From DATCSE01 sp036568605 (GTDB lineage Bacteria; Pseudomonadota; Gammaproteobacteria; Burkholderiales; Burkholderiaceae_C): a stretch of 43,081 bases of DNA. The notes beneath the pieces are model-generated. The model did no database searches and had not been told where the DNA came from. It worked only from the letters and a program-made list of their open reading frames with translations. Position 1 is the stretch's first letter. Every line of letters begins with the position of its first letter. Positions 42,839 to 43,081 of the stretch are shown one piece after another. Made by a program: the position numbers and the translations under genes. The stretch lies in NCBI GenBank assembly GCA_036568605.1, contig DATCSE010000473.1, positions 1 through 43,081 of the forward strand. Direction: 5' to 3'.

Positions 42839-43081
42839 TGCAACGACGCGCGCAGCTCAGCCCTCGTCTGGTCGCGGGTGGCATCGCGATCGAGGTTGCG
42901 GGCTGCGCCGACATCCTCGTCGTGCCGACCTCTATCGGGTCGCGTGGTGGCGGCGGAACTCGAGGAGATCGACCGCGAAGTGGTGCGGCTCGCGCGGCTT
43001 CACGCAGTGCCGCGATGCCGCTCATATGGGTCTTGGACATTTGACATCGCCAACTACCGAGCGGTTGGATCTGGATAGATC
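42839..43081. other. No recognisable gene at right edge
   Basis: The final 243 bases contain only short open frames. One on the plus strand carries a stretch AELEEIDREVVRLARLHAVP that faintly recalls the C-terminal helix of 2-dehydropantoate reductases, but it lacks the rest of the domain. No tRNA, terminator or start of a further gene could be supported. It may hold gene debris or the promoter of a gene beyond the window. Confidence 0.3.

Noticed and set aside
42839..43078. Short open frame with weak likeness to a ketopantoate-reductase C terminus
   Set aside because: Only about 20 residues are suggestive, with no start signal or remaining domain; not enough to call a gene or remnant.
1..43081. 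CRISPR arrays, tRNA/rRNA genes, transposases, prophage genes
   Set aside because: None found on reading both strands; the repeats present are REP-like palindromes, not spaced direct repeats.

Overview
The window is high-GC chromosomal DNA, most likely from a betaproteobacterium of the order Burkholderiales. The signs are Bug-type tripartite tricarboxylate-like binding proteins without membrane partners, a complete urtABCDE set next to formamidase and aliphatic amidase, short REP-like palindromes, and the codon use. No rRNA, tRNA, CRISPR array, transposase or phage gene was recognised. Genes are tightly packed and form small operons.

Left part (1-10.3 kb). A minus-strand group encodes an exported cupin protein, a DUF302 protein and a mercuric-reductase-like flavoprotein whose frame is cut by an in-frame TGA at the window edge. 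Divergent from it is a 1739-residue sensor (degenerate Ser/Thr kinase domain, AAA ATPase, helical repeats, GAF, histidine kinase). It converges on a berberine-bridge-type FAD oxidase preceded by a 71-residue protein. Next comes gene debris (8.7-10.3 kb): a LysR remnant, an intact YdeI/DUF1905 gene, and a truncated membrane-protein gene joined out of frame to the end of a LuxR-type regulator.

Middle-left (10.3-15.8 kb). A four-gene minus-strand operon (periplasmic binding protein, permease, ATPase, FAD amine/amino-acid oxidase) has 4-base start/stop overlaps at all three junctions. A divergent IclR regulator shares its promoter region, which holds an inverted repeat. A lipoprotein GH5 glycosidase follows the IclR gene.

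Centre (15.98-35.7 kb) is a nitrogen-scavenging region. A minus-strand two-component pair begins it: a 1151-residue fusion of an NCS1-type permease, an eight-cysteine cluster, a histidine kinase and a receiver, then a receiver-LuxR response regulator. Divergent from it run urtABCDE (urea/short-amide ABC importer), fmdA (formamidase), an fmdB-like zinc-ribbon gene and amiE (aliphatic amidase). Next are an AraC regulator, an ethanolamine permease, eutB and eutC (B12-dependent ethanolamine ammonia-lyase), then two lipoproteins: a HAD phosphatase resembling phosphorylcholine phosphatase, and a glycerophosphodiester phosphodiesterase. Read together, outer-layer hydrolases could free ethanolamine from glycerophospho- and phospho-esters, permeases import ethanolamine, amides and urea, and cytosolic enzymes release ammonia. 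This integration is inferred.

Right part (35.8-43.1 kb). An AraC/cupin regulator is divergent from an MFS efflux protein and a PTGR/CurA-type NADP-dependent reductase. A GntR/HutC regulator with a perfect 16-base palindrome upstream precedes two Bug-type binding proteins flanking a LigI-like metal-dependent hydrolase. The last 240 bases hold no gene that could be recognised.

The strongest candidate for something under-described is the permease / cysteine-cluster / histidine-kinase / receiver fusion at 16880-20335, divergent from the urea/amide uptake and hydrolysis operon.
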